NCBI GenBank assembly: GCA_013399115.1
Contig: VXAA01002203.1
Span: forward strand, 62,001-126,000
DNA from: Anseranas semipalmata
Taxonomy: Eukaryota > Chordata > Aves > Anseriformes > Anseranatidae
DNA length: 64,000 bases
Reading direction: 5' to 3'
Below are positions 48,055-59,375 of the stretch, piece by piece (the first letter of the stretch is position 1; the number at the start of each line of letters is the position of its first letter). A program made the translations under genes and the position numbers. The notes beneath the pieces are model-generated. The model had not been told where the DNA came from. It worked only from the letters and a program-made list of their open reading frames with translations, and did not search any database.

Positions 48055-51000
48055 GTAAAAAGCTAGTATAGTTTATTCTGAAAGGAGATAGTAAATATAT
48101 TCCTGTTTCATGTGAAAGTCAATGTTTATGGATAAAGAATCTGACCTGTCCAAGAAAGCTTTGAAAAGTTTGCATAGGAGTATGTAGGTATGTGTCTGCA
48201 TGGACACACAGACACACATGCATATAATTTACATGTAGAAACTCTTTCATGTGACAAGATTTAATTTAATCTGCTTATCTTGATGAAATAATGTGGTGTG
48301 GTAGACAGGACTGTAGAAGAGAGTTTAGCTTCTGATTCTTCGCCCTGCTACAATGCATTTCAAAAGTCATTGTGTTTTCTTCTTACACTTTGTTTTCTAT
48401 TTAGATAATAATGTAAACTGTAAGCTCTTGAAACAGCTTGCTGGATATCTGAACAATGTTTTACTTTGTAGGTTCTTAAATTATTTGAAATCTCTTGGCT
48501 TTGATGTAATAACAATAGCAGATAAACCTACCATATAATTTTCATAAAAGCAAGTATATTTTCAAGAACTAAATGTCACAGTTTCCTGGGTGCTTTGCAG
48601 ATGAGCAGTGGTATACTACCCAAATTTAACCATATGTGAAATTATGGATCTTTGCAAGACTGCTGTGATGCTTATCAAAGGGAATTCAGCACAGTATGTC
48701 TTAGGTGACAGGACAGATTGAACCAGCTAGCCAAGCTCATCCCTCAGGTGTTGGATTTCAGTCGAATTTTAGAACAAATAATTTGGTCCATTACCTTTGG
48801 ATCTAACTTTTACAATTTCATTTTACAAAATTTTCATTGGAACCAACACAAGTGTTGTACAGAGTGATATATCTCTTGGAGCAACAATGGGAAGCAGAAC
48901 GGAAGACTTTGTACCAGGTGAAATAATTAACAAACAACTTATATACCAATGGCGTTTCTCCCACTGAGATTAATAAGTGCAAAGGTAAAATTGATACCCT
49001 GAACAGATTTCTGAGACCTGGGCATTTCATTCTCTGAACTAATAAGGAAGAATAATTGTTTTTTGAAGTGCTTATTGCCCCTTAACAAGGCACGTGGAGG
49101 GCTAAACACAACAAAGAAATTAAAATGAAGACTCAGTAAAATTGAACCAAATAAAATTAACTGATGAAATGCAGGGAATATAAGACAATAAGAAAAGTTC
49201 TTCTGTGCCTGGATCTTACATATTCTGGGCCTAAACTGAGATAAAGGTGGTAAATCCTTAATCGTTCTTGTGTAGCATCATGGAAATACTGTGTAGTTGT
49301 TGAAAAGCTCTGTAAAAGATACATTTAATACTTTCAGATACAGACTGTATACAAACAAAATCCAAATGTATAAACTACTAACTCTACAAATTAATTGTCT
49401 CAGTTTTCGGTTGTACTGAAACTTATCACAACCTTTCACAAGGCTTACCAGCCACCGAACTGTATAATTATGAATGTTCAAAAATATTTTTAAGGGTCAG
49501 TGAAGGTACCTTCACCACTGATGTCACTACATTAAACAAATTTAACATGCTAAATCCAAATCAGACAGGGCTTAAGCAGTTTATGTTTGCATCGTCTTTT
49601 TGTATGGGCTTTCTCTGTGAGAAAAAAAAAATCAAAAAAAAAAAGTTTGAGACAGATTCAGTTTGTGGTTTTATGATTTGGGTGAGTGCTCGGAAAGCTA
49701 AGAACTCCAGATTTCCTCAGAAAGAAATGCATTTTCACAGGCAATGCCAACGACTACATTTTCAGAAGAAAGAGGAAGAAATACTAGAGGAAATTGTCCC
49801 ATATGCTGTCTCTAATATGAGACCTCTCTCGCATCACCTCTCTACAGTTATTCATCAAAAACAAAGATTGTCATCACTCCACTTAACAGCTTGACAGCCT
49901 ATTCATTCTCCATCTTTGTGTCTAGTGCCATACCTGACTGCAGACATCAGGAGAGAAAGATTTAACTTGCCACAATGCATTGCACATTGCTGCCTCTAAT
50001 GTGCTTACTAAGATAGACTTGTTTCATTTGCAATGTGAACTAATGAAGTACACCGGTGTGTCTTTGTGTGAAGACCACAACAGGGGTGAGAGCAGCCTCT
50101 GTCTGCAGAGCCCCCAGGTTCCTTTGGTGCCCTGTCAGCATAAGCTGGGATCTAGCCAGCACACCCAGCAATCTGGCCTCCAAACAGGACACTGCACATG
50201 CGCCACTGTCTGAATGAGGGGTATTTTTCTATATTTCTACATTTTTGCACAATTCCATGGAGCGTGGCTTCCCACTGGGATGCTGCTCTGTTTGTTTTAA
50301 CTCTGCAAGGGTTATTCCCAAGGAGTGCTGCGCTGCGAGGTGTGCCTTCCCCAGGAGACTAGGAGCACAAGGAGCTCAAGCACATGAAAGGTACCCTTTA
50401 CATATAGCTTGTTTCCACCTCTCTTTCTCTGAGTGGCTATCATATTTGTCCACTGAATTATATGCAATGGAAGTATTCTAAGCAGGTGTTATCTCCCGTT
50501 CCATAAAGCTCAGGCCACAAATTAGGCTAACTGAAGTATATATCTCCAGTGCAGTGAACACTCTACTGGCCTCAGAAGCTCAGAGGTCCTGAGAATGCAT
50601 ACAAGTAGACAGTGGGAAACACCAGGCACTGGTAATTAAATTTAGGCTAGTTGAGAAAGGAGTTAAGGCAAATTTAGACTGGGTGAATATGACCAAAGTT
50701 CCTTTGTGAACTTGGCTGTTGTCTGTACTCATGATGGAACTAAACTGAGAGAAAGTGTTTTTTCAGGTAATTTTTCGCTAGTTGTAATGATGTTAGCATC
50801 ACTGACACTGCAATACCAGATAATTGATTCATCACTTAGGCTATGGGCAACTAGCTTTTTGATCCATTCACTCATGTTGGCAGAAAGCCAGCTGCTTTGA
50901 TAGGCACGCTGCAGTCTCTGACTCCTCGATCAGCATACCACTCTGAGCTTGTATCTGGAACATGATGAGCACACTCTGCTTTAAATGAGCCCCAGGTACA

Positions 51001-53033
51001 GATTACTTTCCACTAAATTTTAACATGCAACCAGAGGTTGCTCCTCTATGACACCTTGTTTGGTATAGGAGTCTTTCAGTAGGCACAAACTACATATTGA
51101 GAGACATGAAGAACTGGGTACAGCTGTATATTTTTTCTCTGGGCTGATGAAATGTGGGACATTTCCAGTCTCAAAGTTCTACTGGGCTGCCTGTTCTCTT
51201 GATTTGTTACTATTGACACTGGTACAGGCTTAGTCTTCACAACAGCATAGCCCATTGTTAATGCCAGTCTGCAGGCTAATTATGGTGTCGGAGCTGTTGA
51301 ATGGCTGCCAAAGAAACTATGTCTCTACAACTGTTGTACACATGTTATAAGGCTTGGGATTGACTAGACAAACTGTTCATTCCATTCACTCACATGTTAC
51401 TCAAATTAAGTAGCAGTTTGCTCTGTAAGTGCTCCTAATGTTTTCAAGGGGCTAGTCATGGAGTAAGTACTACTCGGGATGAGTAATACCAGTTTGGTTT
51501 TCTATATTGAGAGATATTTTGCAGCTTCAGTCTTAATAAAGGAATTTCTTAAATTAAAATTATACAGACACTCTGTAGCCAGTTTTAGCGTGACTTCACT
51601 GTGTGGGTATTAAAGAATTCAAATTAAGGCAACAATATACAAAATTCTCCACTAGCACTTTGACTATCTAAGAACTCTGTTCATCTCACATTACAAAACT
51701 AGTAAAATTTAAAAGACTATTCCCCTAGGATGTTTGAAAAGTTCATCTTTAGAGTCTTACCACATATGTTTTGTGAGTTATTTTATTCAGCTGCTTCTTG
51801 CACAAGTTTTGACAGACGTGTGATGAAATTTGTGTTTCTGCCCAGAATGCAAAATAAGTCCCAGTTCTTAGACTGGTTTTCTGTGACTCCTTAAATTTTT
51901 TTCTCTTCATGACTGCCATTACAGTACTACATCATAACTTTCACGTGTATCTGTCATATATTGTAAGGAAGGTCTCAAATGATTATAATTACATTATAGG
52001 TCTGCCTCAAGAGAGATTGAAGATGTGTTCTACTGTTAGAGGGCATTCCATGTTTTCCTCTCCTCTCAAAATTCGTGTAATTGACTCTTGCTGTTATGTT
52101 GCTGGATAGTTCTCTGTAGCTCCACATAAAATGCTACCACTGTAAATTTTGTGGTATTTAAGAGCTGCCAGTAAAAGAAAACACATGAGTTCTGACAGGG
52201 AAGGCATTTGTTTTGTTGTTGAACTATAAGCAGAGTTGAAGAACTTCCTTACACCTTCCAAATAACACTTTAACAGATGATTAATTTCACAGAATTTTAA
52301 GTCTTCAAGTAAAATGTTATATGTTTTAAAATGAATTAATTTGGCCTAAAGGATACTATAAACTGGCCTGCTGTTGACCTAACTACAGGAAATCAGCACT
52401 TACAGTAAAAGACTCAAATTAGTTTCTAGTTTCAGCAGGGAGGCTTGAGGTGTAAAATGCAAAATTTCTGATGATAATTGATATGCAGGCCATTCTTGTA
52501 TATCTCTTCATTTTCCTGAAGAGATGTACAATGGTAAAACATTCTGGCCAATTCAAAATGTCAAGTCCTTACATTGGTTCTTCTTGCATACACTGTTGCC
52601 ACAGGACAGGTTATGTTTGGAGGCTTTTACATCTCTATTTTGATCCTTGTAGATAAAGCCCGGAAATAATACATACCAAAGCAAATTCAGCTTAAAAATT
52701 CTGTAAAACAATGGGACTGAAGCATGTAGTCTTGTGCACAGGGCACTGAGAAACCTGGTTCCCATGCCCAGTCTATCATTGACTTTCTGGACAAGAGCAG
52801 AGTGCTTGATTGATCTCCTAAGCATTGCAGCAATACAAATAGACAAGACTAGCAGCTGGCACTGTCTGTTTTCTTTGTGTGCTTCAGGAATAAGCATGAC
52901 ATTCAGAATGCTTTTATGTGCTAGCCAGATACCTTATTGTGCCTAGAGCCAGGGCAAAAAAACGTATTTATCAGCAACTCAAAGAAAATAATCAAATTGT
53001 GGTAACGGAGGGTCAGTTTTACTTTCCTACCAG

Positions 53034-53116
53034 ATGGAGTGAGAAACAATAAGGAAGAACTTGCCCTGGTGTATTCTCAACCTCTTCTGCTTCATTCTGA
53101 CATGAGTTTCAAAACC
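53034..53116 (+). other. Candidate 83-bp exon
   Basis: The acceptor GTTTTACTTTCCTACCAG ends at 53033 and the donor ACC followed by GTAAGT comes after 53116. One frame is open and reads GVRNNKEELALVYSQPLLLH followed by SDMSFKT. In the phase left by the 47999-48054 interval it would instead read two codons and stop. No known protein is recognised. Confidence 0.17.
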
Positions 53117-53522
53117 GTAAGTCATAGTCAGAGCTTCTGGGGATTTTTTTTTTCTTTTGAAGAGTTTCCTTTAAATTCTCTTAAAATTTCTGATAAATCT
53201 TCCATCTAGGCAGTGAGCCAAGAAATGATAACCAGGCAACACTGCAGTCCAATCCAAGACCTGAAACACAATTTCAGTGTGTGCCTGGACTATACTGTGA
53301 CAGGATGCAATAGGATGTCTAGGTGTGCAGACACGGTATGGACTAGGGCACTGAGCAGGTGGCCAGGAGCCAGGAGGAGAACAGGACACAGTAGCTTTGA
53401 GAATGTATACACAAAATTTGCAGGACATGACCAAATCACAACCTGGGAGGCAGATTTCCTGGGTGCATTAATAAGTTCTGATGTTTTCTCCACAGGAATA
53501 CTTCTCATTACACCCCTATAGG

Positions 53523-53549
53523 GAAAAAAAAAAAAAAAAAAAAAAAAAA
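53523..53549. repeat. Poly-A tract
   Basis: A run of about 27 A residues without an AATAAA signal before it and without a matching flanking duplication, so I read it as a homopolymer and not as a retrocopy tail. Confidence 0.85.
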
Positions 53550-54115
53550 GTTCTAAATAACTGAATGATTTCTGCTTTGTTTATGCTATCCCTGTCACAC
53601 GTATTTCAAAGTAACTCAGAGAGAAACCTTAGCTCTGAATTGAATTTCTAATGCATTGAGTTTTTTTCAAACTACATTTGAACATTCAATCTTCTATGCA
53701 GCCCCACCTCAGATCTCATTCAATCTTTCCCACCCTCATGTGATGCTGTCAGAGACAACAGTATAGCTGACTCTTTTATTTCCTTCTCTGATTTTCTGTC
53801 TCTCTTTGGCCATGCTGCCTCCTTGTCCTCCCTCTATTTAGATCTTTTCCAGAGACCCAGTTTATCTGTGATCTCACAGACACATTAATCAGCTGTCTTC
53901 ACCACCCACATGTTTAAGATGAAGCAAGTGAAAAGAAGAATAGTGGCATTTTCTATGGGAGTGTCAGAACATCCTACCTTTTCTGCATTTATTTCCTAAA
54001 TAGTTCAGACAGAGAGTTGGGTCTGTGTTTTTGCTGTACAACAGTAAATTAACACAGATAAGCAATAATAATTAAGTTACTACCTAAATCAGAATAGTCT
54101 AAAAGTGTGTCAGTT

Positions 54116-54137
54116 GTTGTATACAACATGCATGTTG
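54116..54137. other. Overlapping perfect palindromes
   Basis: GTTGTATACAAC (54116-54127) overlaps CAACATGCATGTTG (54124-54137); both are perfect palindromes, and TGTTGTATACATACA repeats the theme 20 bases on. Such DNA can extrude a small cruciform and is harder to sequence; it lies about 125 bases before the assembly gap. Confidence 0.7.
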
Positions 54138-54244
54138 CATTCTTATATGTTGTATACATACATATTCCTTTATATCCTGTGAATAAGGAATGTTTGTTAT
54201 GAAACTCCCCGCCTCAGAAAGCTTATAGTGTTAGCCTTGTGGAC

Positions 54245-54474
54245 TTTTTTTTTTTTTTTTTTTNNNNNNNNNNNNNNNNNNNNNNNNNNNNNNNNNNNNN
54301 NNNNNNNNNNNNNNNNNNNNNNNNNNNNNNNNNNNNNNNNNNNNNNNNNNNNNNNNNNNNNNNNNNNNNNNNNNNNNNNNNNNNNNNNNNNNNNNNNNNN
54401 NNNNNNNNAAGGAAAAAAAAAACATGGCTTTAACCCCAGCCTAAAAAACTTTTTTTTTTTTTTTTTTTTTTTTT
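54245..54474. other. Assembly gap flanked by homopolymers
   Basis: A 19-base T-run (54245-54263) leads into 145 undetermined bases (54264-54408), followed by an A-rich stretch and a second 25-base T-run (54450-54474). The missing part is probably simple repeat or low-quality homopolymer sequence, and its real length is unknown. Frames crossing it are meaningless. Single ambiguous bases are also present at 37628 and 55327. Confidence 0.98.
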
Positions 54475-54721
54475 CTGGGAAATAGGATGTGTCAAGCTGG
54501 CTAAGGCAGTGGGGACTTCATCACCAAATCCCTTGGAGAGTCTGAGAACCTCTGAGAACTCAAAGCTTGCAGATCAGAGTAAATCTCACTTCAGCAGAAG
54601 AGGGTGAAATTTGACTCTTTCCAGAGAATATTATCACCATTTCTCAGGAACTGACGGGAAGATTACTACCAGTAAGTAAACCAGTTTAATTTCAGGATAA
54701 ACAATCTCCCTGTTTTCTTAC

Positions 54722-54823
54722 CTGTTGGAGATGGTGTGTGCCCTTTGGAGTCAGGTATTTCTGATGACAGTAAGGAGGACCATTCATTTGTAGCATCTCC
54801 TGCTGCAGCAACTCCAGTAATGA
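54722..54823 (-). other. Candidate 102-bp exon on the minus strand
   Basis: On the minus strand a GGGTGCCTTGCCTTTGCAG acceptor and a consensus CAG/GTAAGA donor bound 102 bases, exactly 34 codons. Two frames are open: one reads ITGVAAAGDATNEWSSLLSS then EIPDSKGHTPSPTG, the other begins SLLELLQQEMLQMN. The first also continues upstream to a methionine (MCSCFGCLAFAV), which would look like a signal peptide if unspliced. I recognise neither peptide. The symmetric length and strong sites make it the best minus-strand exon candidate, still within chance expectation. Confidence 0.2.
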
Positions 54824-55236
54824 CTGCAAAGGCAAGGCACCCAAAACAGCTACACATTAAAATCTTAAAACACGGAGTTGAAGATACTGTAACTTACTTG
54901 AAAAGTTCTTTCTACTATGGCAAGAATGCAATGTTCTATTCTGGGAGATGGCTGTTTCCCCAAAGTGTTCTTGTTTGTCTAATGCACTTGCTGAAGGATA
55001 GGACATTATCTGCCTACACATAAAATGCAGGAGCGGTGTTATTTCTCCAATTGGCATTATTCATCCAGAACAAGAAAGCTTTTCTTGTCAAGAGGAAGCT
55101 GGTTGGGCTGGCTTGCTCTGCCTATTATTAATAAATAACTGAAACATCATTTTAGTCATCTAAACATAGAACAATGTGTTTTGTTTGTTTAAAAGCCAGA
55201 GCCAACTGAATAACCTAAAGTTAATCTTGTTTAAAA

Positions 55237-55264
55237 AACAACAACAACAACAACAACAACAAAA
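55237..55264. repeat. (CAA)n microsatellite
   Basis: About eight CAA units after an A-run. Ordinary simple repeat. Confidence 0.88.
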
Positions 55265-55379
55265 ACAAAAGAAAGCTATACAGATAAGCAAGTTTTTTAC
55301 AACATATTTTCACCTGCAGAAAGACANTAGGAAGGGATATTCCTATGCTGTGTAGGAAGAACAGCAATGTGTAGACAAC

Positions 55380-55410
55380 GGGAGGAGGAGGAGGAGGAGG
55401 AGGAGGAGGA
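55380..55410. repeat. (GGA)10 microsatellite
   Basis: Ten perfect GGA units. They yield poly-Glu on plus and poly-Pro on minus in frames that are otherwise unremarkable, so I do not treat these as coding. Confidence 0.92.
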
Positions 55411-55939
55411 CAGCAGAGTTCTAACTCTGTGTAGGGCACTGAATCAATACTTTCAGAAAACAACCTTTGTTAGAACAACAGGGCATAAAAGAGAAGAACA
55501 GTATCAAACCAGAACAGGAACAGAGCCAGGCAATCGACTGCAGAGTGGGATCTCAATTATTCATTGTTACATTCCCTAATGCTGGAATGCAGCAGAAGCT
55601 GGATCCCAGGCAGTTCAATACATCTTACAGGACTATGACATTTGGCACTGATGGGTTTAACATGCAAAGTGCTATTTCCACATCGTACAGAGACAGGTAT
55701 CAGTGATATTCTTCAGCCTGCTATGGAAACTAATCGCTCAGAAGTTAAATGCTTTCCTTTCTGGTGTGCTGTATTTTAACACCATTTTACTACTCTGCTT
55801 TGTCTAATTAATTCAGAGTTAGTTTGAAGGTGTGGGAAGAAACCTTCAAAAATACAAAATGCAACTCTTCTCCAACATTATTTAACTGTGGCTTTGCCAA
55901 CAGTTAAAAGAGACTAGCAGGGCTCTTATCCCTTCACTT

Positions 55940-56056
55940 ATACTCATTCACGTGGTGTAACTTCCCCAGCACAGCTGCAGCAGTCACATCTGTAATTCAT
56001 ACCCATTCACATGCTGCAATCTCCCCAGCACAGCTGCAGCAGTCACACCTGTAACA
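55940..56056. repeat. Two-copy 59-bp tandem duplication
   Basis: ATACTCATTCACGTGGTGTA at 55940 recurs as ATACCCATTCACATGCTGCA at 55999, and both copies share CCCCAGCACAGCTGCAGCAG then TCACA.CTGTAA. The period is 59, identity is roughly nine tenths, and differences cluster in the first third. The shared core contains CAGCTG E-box and CTGCAG sites. It lies 120 bases before the TTTTA/TTTCA array. Confidence 0.9.
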
Positions 56057-56174
56057 GAAACTTCTTGAAGTGTAGGAAGAACCAGACTATTTCTATCAGT
56101 GGTGACACTGGCTTTAGAGAGTTCATCACATGCTAACCTAAATCTCTCTGCCAGTCTCCCTTCTGTAGTGTTAC

Positions 56175-56291
56175 ATTTATTTTATTTTATTTTATTTTAT
56201 TTTATTTTTATTTTATTTTATTTTATTTTATTTTATTTTATTTCACTTCATTTCATTTCATTTCATTTCACTTCTTTTCATTTCATTTCAT
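56175..56291. repeat. Compound (TTTTA)n-(TTTCA)n array
   Basis: About thirteen TTTTA units (56175-56240, one with an extra T) change abruptly to TTTCA-type units (56241-56291) with CTTCA and CTTCT interruptions. The two-part structure suggests A-to-G/T-to-C change in one unit followed by its own amplification. Confidence 0.95.
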
Positions 56292-57022
56292 TGGTAGAAA
56301 TGTTTGATATTTAAACATGTAAGAGAGTTATATTAAGGAAAGTATTTATAATTATTATTTGATACTTAAACATGCAAGTTTAGGATAAACTGTGTTGGCC
56401 AAGAATTTTGTTCTTAACATGTCTGTCTTCTGTATTTCCGACAATCTGGTGTACATATGTGCTTTTGTAGTTATGGTTGCAGTGATATGTTGCAGTGACA
56501 TTATGCCTGTTAACAAGTTGTTGTGCCAGTTTTGCGTGACACACATGACAGCAAATGATTGGATAGATGAACAGTCTGCCTAAGCCTACTTTCACCAGCT
56601 TTCCAGTGGGAAGTTCCTTCTGTTTGATATTAATGTCACAGTGATGTACTGTGGCTTTGACGGTAGCTGTGAATATTCATGTGCTATTATGTATTTGTAC
56701 TACAGAAGGTGCTGAACTCATGGTCTATGAGGATTACAGATGACTACATTTTATTTCTTTATTTCTGAGAAATCTAGTAAGAGAAATGGCAAAATATGTG
56801 ATGTATTCACAGAAATTCTGCAGAGTATTACCAATATAAACAAAAGTTTAAAACAAACAAACAAAAAAAGCACTTGGCTCAAGTGCATAAATCCAGAAGT
56901 TATGCACTTGCCCTAAAAAAAATAAATATAGATAAATATAGATATTTTCCTCAAGTTGGTATTTGATATTCAATACTTTTTTATAAGATTATAAAAATGG
57001 TACCTTTTATACTATTCATAAA

Positions 57023-58165
57023 AACATAGAATATCTCAAGTTGGAAGGGACCCACAAGGATCATTGATTCCAACTCATGTACCTAAAATAACATCTGAGA
57101 GCACCGTCCAAATGCTTCTTCAACTCCAGCAGGCTCAGTGCCATGACCACTTCCCTGGGGAGCCTGTTCCAGTGCCCGACCACCTCTCGGTGAAGAACCT
57201 TTTCCTAACACCCAGCCTGACCCTCCCCTGACGCAGCTCCATGCCGTTCCCTTGGGTCCTGTCGCTGTCACCAGAGAGCAGAGATCAGCGCCTGCCCCTC
57301 CGCTCCCCTCGTGAGGAAGCTGCAGGCCGCCATGAGGCCTCCCCTCAGCCTCCTCTTCTGTGGGCTGAACAAACCAAGGGACCTCAGCTACTCCTCATAC
57401 ATATTCACCTCTAGACCCTTCACCATCTTTGTAGCCCTCCTTTGGACACTCTCTAATAGTTTTATCTCCTTCTTGTACTGTGGTGCCCAGAACTGCACAC
57501 AGCACTCAAAGTGAGGCCGCACCAGCACAGAGCGGAGTGGGACAATCCCTGCCCTCGACCAGCTACCTGTGCTGTGCCTGATGCACCCCAGGGTACAGCT
57601 GGCCCTTTTGGCTTCAAGGGCACACTGCTGGCTCATGTTCAACTTGCCGTCAACCAGAACCCCCAGATCCCTTTCTGCAGGGCTGCTCTCCAGCCTCTCG
57701 TCCCCCAGCCTGTACGTACAGACAGGGTTGCCCCTTCCCAGGTGCAGAATCTGGCACTTGCTCCTGTTGAACTTCATATGGTTGGTGTTTGCCCAGCCCT
57801 TTAATTTGCCAAGATCTCTCTGTAAGGCCTATTTGCCCTGGAGGGAGTCAACAGCTCCTTCAAATTTAGTGTCATCTGCAAACTTACTTAGTAGGCTTTT
57901 AAGTCTTGTGTCCAGATCATTTATAAAAACGTTAAAGAGACCTGACCCTAAAATGGAACGCTGAGGAACTCCACTAGTGACTGGCCACCAGCCTGATGGA
58001 ACCTCACTTACTATACCCCTTTAAGCCTGACCCATCAGCCAATTGTTCACCCATTGTATTATGTACTTGTCTAGCTGTATGCTGGATATTTTGTCCAGAA
58101 GGATAATGTGAGAAATGGTATTGAAAGCTTTGCTGAAATCCAAAAAGATCACATTTACTAGCTTC
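57023..58165 (-). mobile_element. CR1 LINE, 5'-truncated copy B
   Basis: It has the same organisation and orientation as copy A: the plus strand begins with an eroded ACATAGAATATCTCAAGTTG tail and proceeds through the 3' UTR, ORF2 C-terminus and RT palm to about 58165, ending at CCAAAAAGATCACATTTACT. Long stretches (for example the 3' UTR near 57165-57360) differ from copy A at only a few positions, so both belong to one subfamily. The RT motif FADD is intact at 57871-57882. The endonuclease, ORF1 and promoter are missing, so it is immobile. Confidence 0.95.
57388..57777 (-). pseudogene. CR1 ORF2 C-terminal region (copy B)
   Basis: A 129-codon frame with [56 protein letters not shown] and [17 protein letters not shown], all typical of CR1 ORF2 downstream of the palm. 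The listed start is an internal methionine; upstream sequence continues the RT domain past FADD. It breaks off after NMYEE where copy A continues a little further in frame, so there is a frame-disrupting change. No function is expected. Confidence 0.88.
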
Positions 58166-59279
58166 ATGCATCACGTACATTTTTCAATGCACTGAGTGGA
58201 AATAAGTCAATTTATATTTCAAGAAAATGGAAAAGAATACGGAGAAAACATGTTGCAGTCTTTGTGTTCCAACACATGTAGTGGTTGATGACCATAGTGG
58301 CAGGTCTGACTCAAAGGTAAACTAGGTCATTAATTCTTTGAGGAAAATTAGTAAAATAAAAATGGTTATGACAGATGTCAGTCTCACAAGTATGTACAGG
58401 TAAACGTTTCTGTCTCAGAAGAGAAAAACACCTCTGTGGGGTCAGTTGCTGTGACATCCTCTTGGCAGTGCCCACTTTCCAGCTGGCAATTCCAGGGGAA
58501 CAGACCACAGTTACTCCAGGGAAACATCTCTGCTCATCACAGTCAAGCCACTGCAAAGGGACTGAGAGACTCTTCTGAAACTGATTTTTGGATATGGCAA
58601 GGAGTTTCTTCAATGTCCCCATCCCAAAAATTCAACCATACCATTCATGTTTTAGACAGAGGTTCACATTTGTGTATGAGTCTTGAATGAGTTTCCTCAC
58701 TGCCGCCATCCTCATAACCACACTTTGCATGTCCATAGAAAAATGCCATCATTAATTACAAAAAATTTGATTTTTTTTCAGACTCTACCTACCATTTCAA
58801 ATTTGTATCAGGATGTATCTATCCTGCGTATAGATTTTCTTAATTAACTGCATATTAATACATCTGCCTGGGCAACTGACACCCTTACTACAACTACTGT
58901 CTATGGTGAAAAAGTCCTGGCTGAACCGAAGCATAACACTGGCCATGAGCCACATGCTGTTCTCCCATATAGTTGTGTGTCATTTGGGTATTGATGATCT
59001 TTTGCTTCCTTTTTCTTCTTTCATTAGCCTCGGTGTCTCCTTCTGTCAGTCTGACTTCACTGCTGTCTTGCCCTTCATCCTGGACCCTGTTTTGCAGATG
59101 AGCTTTGTAGTTGCTTGACCTTCAGCTTTGCCTCTGACCACAGCTCTTGCACAAGGTCCTGGCAAGGAGTAGGTTTCTCTGCTTCCTTACCAGGATTCAC
59201 CCTGACTTATCTTTTGGCTTCAGGAGATCTGTCTTGTCCTAGTATGGCCCTATTAATTGTCCATGACTACCCATATCTA
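58166..59279. other. Unique DNA, no gene seen
   Basis: Short frames on both strands at 58311-58690 and 58903-59118 show no recognisable domain. No repeat was identified. Confidence 0.5.
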
Positions 59280-59375
59280 GAATCATAGAGTCACAGAATA
59301 TCCTGAGATGGAAATGACCCACAAGTATAGTTGAGTCCAACTCCATGACCACTCCCCTGATGAGTTTGTTCAAGT
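59280..59375 (-). mobile_element. CR1 LINE 3' tail fragment
   Basis: GAATCATAGAGTCACAGAAT followed by GATGGAAATGACCCACAAGT and GAGTCCAACTCC is the reverse complement of a CR1 3' end resembling copies A and B. About 95 bases remain, with a deletion before ATGACCACTCCCCTGATGAG. No coding part is present. Confidence 0.85.

Larger units (their letters stand above)
44369..54115. other. AT-rich unique DNA with scattered exon-like signals
   Basis: It contains the (TTCTTA)n array, poly-A runs near 45404, 47532, 49621 and 53523, a GC-richer stretch at 46500-46870 open on both strands, and the exon-like intervals listed separately. No recognisable gene product was found. Confidence 0.45.

Noticed and set aside
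53213..53549. 102-codon plus frame ending just before poly-A, as a processed pseudogene
   Set aside because: No poly(A) signal, no matching flanking duplication, no recognisable protein, and birds rarely form processed pseudogenes because CR1 does not mobilise poly(A) RNA.
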